Positions 62,315-64,000 of a stretch of 64,000 nucleotides of DNA are shown one piece after another; position 1 is the stretch's first letter; each line of letters begins with the position of its first letter. This stretch comes from Mycobacterium sp. 050128 (GTDB taxonomy: Bacteria; Actinomycetota; Actinomycetes; Mycobacteriales; Mycobacteriaceae). The stretch spans positions 2,046,001-2,110,000 of the forward strand of contig NZ_JAZGLW010000001.1 of the NCBI RefSeq assembly GCF_036409155.1, given 5' to 3'. The notes under the pieces are model-generated. The model was given only the letters and a program-made list of their open reading frames with translations, ran no database searches and was not told where the DNA came from. The translations under genes and the position numbers were made by a program.

Positions 62315-64000
62315 CTAGCTGAAATCGAGGGCCTCGACGGTCGCGACGGGACCTTCATGTGAGGGGCGGTTCGCGCCGCCGATGACGTAGACGGTGTTGC
62401 CGACGGCGGCCACCACCTCGGCGTGGCGCGGGGTGGGCATCGGCGGCAGCGTCGTCCACTTCCCGGTGGCGATGTCGTACATCTCGCCGACGTTGAGCAC
62501 CGTCGACGGCTCTTCGCCGCCGAGCGCGACGATGCGGCCGTCGATGTAGGTGGCACCGTAGCTGCCGCGCGGAGTCGGCATACCCACCAACTTCGCCCAT
62601 GTTCCCGACCCCAGGTCGAACCGCTCCAATGCCCCGGAGTTCTGGTCGGGGGAAAGTAACCTGCCGCCGAGCGCGTAGACGTAGGTGTCATCCGATACCG
62701 CGGCCAGATGTTCGCGCGGGGTCGGCAGGTCGGCGGCGTCCTTCCACGAAGTGCCGTCGAAGACCTCGGTTTGCGGGACGAGCTGCTTGCCGTTCTGCCC
62801 GCCGACGACCACCAGTTTGTCGCCGACGACCGCCGCGGCCGGCGCCGCCCGGCCGTGCCGCAGCGACGGTAGCTCCACCCAGTTGCCGCCGCGCAGAGCG
62901 AATACCTTGTTGGACCCGTCGGCGATGTTGTCGCCTGTGCCGCCGAGCACGACGACTTCGCCGCGGTACGCCGCCGCCGCCGCGTGGTGCAGCGCAGTCG
63001 GCAACGCAGGACCGGGTGCCCAGATTCCGGTGCGTGGCTCGTAGCTCTCAACCGTTTGCAGCGCAACGCCGTTGCGCAGGCCACCGATGATCCAGACCTT
63101 GTTGTTGAGCACGGCCGACGCCATCATCAGCCGGGGAGTCGGAGCGTCCGGGAGTGGACGCCACGGCGGCGCCGGCTGGGTCTTGCGGGGCGGCAGCTTG
63201 AGCATCTCGGCCGACGTGACCGCTTGCTGATCACCGATCGCCGTCGATCCGCCGATCGCGTAGACCGACTGCTCCACCGAGGCGACCGCCATGCCGTGTC
63301 GTGCGGTCGCCATATCCGGCAGGCCGGACCAGGTTCTGGTCGTCAGATCGTAGATGGAAACGCTCTTGAGGACCTGGCCGGACGAGACGCCGCCAAGGGC
63401 CACCAGCCGTCCGTCCGCGACCGTCGCGCCGAGCTCGCTGCGGGCTTTGGGCAACGCCGGCAACGACGTCCACGATTTGGTGCCGAGGTCATACGCCTCG
63501 ACCGTCGCCAGGTCGGCCCCGTTCGTTCCGCCAACCGCGTACACCTGCTTTCCGTCGGATGCCGCGGCCAGCAGTTGCCGAGGCGTGGGCAGCGGCGCGC
63601 CCAGGGTCCACGCATTGCCGTCGAACACTTCGGTGGTACTCAGCAGGGCACCGTTCGCGTCGACACCTCCGGTGACCACGATGCGGTCACCCACCACCGC
63701 TGCCGCGGCCGCAGCCCTGGGTTGCAGCAGGTGCGGCAGCTCGACCCAGTGACCGTTGACAACCCGCCAAACCTGGTCTGCAGCAACGTTTTTACCGTCT
63801 TCAGTCGTCCATCCGCCCAGCACCACCGGGTTGCCCTGCCAGGTGACCGCCATCGCGTGCGAAACCGCGACCGGCAGATCGTCGCCGCGTTTCCATTCGT
63901 CGATGGCCGGGTCATAGCCCTCGTGCCGCGCGGTGACGGTGCCGTCGCTTCGAATTCCGCCGAAAACCCAAACGGTGCCGTCGACTTGCGTCGTTGCCAC
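62315..64000 (-). CDS. second Kelch-repeat protein, paralogue of the adjacent kinase (N terminus beyond window)
   Basis: The 561 visible residues align along their whole length with the Kelch part of the neighbouring kinase, from ATTQVDG(T/I)WVFGG to the EALDF end, with 12 Kelch GG motifs in the same order. The frame is open at the window edge, so the N-terminal kinase and transmembrane parts, if present, lie outside. The Met at the edge is probably not the start. High similarity and tandem orientation indicate a duplication. Confidence 0.88.
   Translation of the reverse strand: MATTQVDGTVWVFGGIRSDGTVTARHEGYDPAIDEWKRGDDLPVAVSHAMAVTWQGNPVVLGGWTTEDGKNVAADQVWRVVNGHWVELPHLLQPRAAAAAAVVGDRIVVTGGVDANGALLSTTEVFDGNAWTLGAPLPTPRQLLAAASDGKQVYAVGGTNGADLATVEAYDLGTKSWTSLPALPKARSELGATVADGRLVALGGVSSGQVLKSVSIYDLTTRTWSGLPDMATARHGMAVASVEQSVYAIGGSTAIGDQQAVTSAEMLKLPPRKTQPAPPWRPLPDAPTPRLMMASAVLNNKVWIIGGLRNGVALQTVESYEPRTGIWAPGPALPTALHHAAAAAYRGEVVVLGGTGDNIADGSNKVFALRGGNWVELPSLRHGRAAPAAAVVGDKLVVVGGQNGKQLVPQTEVFDGTSWKDAADLPTPREHLAAVSDDTYVYALGGRLLSPDQNSGALERFDLGSGTWAKLVGMPTPRGSYGATYIDGRIVALGGEEPSTVLNVGEMYDIATGKWTTLPPMPTPRHAEVVAAVGNTVYVIGGANRPSHEGPVATVEALDFS

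Overview
The window is a high-GC actinobacterial chromosome segment. The proteins match mycobacterial ones closely: Lsr2, CarD, MhuD, the disA-radA pair, the hsa/ksh cholesterol genes with KstR, and lipoproteins LpqE and LpqF. The order follows the M. tuberculosis Rv3603c-Rv3567c region, inverted, but with extra genes and without the PE_PGRS genes found there. I infer a non-tuberculous Mycobacterium and cannot name the species.

0-7.6 kb is conserved housekeeping: the 3' end of a DUF2520 gene, then panC-panD-coaX (pantothenate and CoA), lysS, lsr2 and clpC1. 7.6-9.8 kb is accessory: a YbjQ-family gene, then a cobalamin riboswitch ahead of cbtB-cbtA (cobalt uptake) and a histidine-phosphatase-fold gene lacking the usual RHG motif. 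10-23.5 kb is conserved again: lpqF, mhuD, an alpha/beta hydrolase, mutY, a beta-carbonic anhydrase, disA, radA, lpqE, carD, ispD-ispF, cysS and rlmB, followed by a secreted glycerophosphodiester phosphodiesterase. 23.5-34.6 kb holds a flavin monooxygenase divergent from a large LuxR regulator, an ArsB/NhaD transporter, a metallo-beta-lactamase-fold protein, PxpA, a zinc-type ABC importer behind a Zur-like box, and a LacI regulator.

34.6-38.9 kb carries kstR and fadE34 of the cholesterol regulon. They are separated by a secreted hydrolase gene flanked by two near-identical copies of the KstR operator region. 39-41.7 kb is a WXG-like protein, DUF1023 hydrolase and lipoprotein cassette. 42.0-52.7 kb is the most unusual part: a compact set of CPA2 antiporter, flavin-dependent halogenase-like enzyme, 1848-residue KS-AT-DH-KR-ACP polyketide synthase and DrrAB-like ABC exporter. 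It sits between fadE34 and the Rv3572 homologue, which are adjacent in M. tuberculosis.

52.7-58.1 kb returns to cholesterol catabolism (Rv3572 homologue, kshB, hsaA-hsaD-hsaC-hsaB) with two KstR operators in the kshB-hsaA gap. 58.1-64.0 kb has a membrane coiled-coil protein, a structured repeat-bearing intergenic stretch, and two tandem genes whose products end in 12 Kelch motifs. The first is a complete membrane Ser/Thr kinase; the second runs off the window.

No rRNA, tRNA, CRISPR array, transposase or integrase was recognised.
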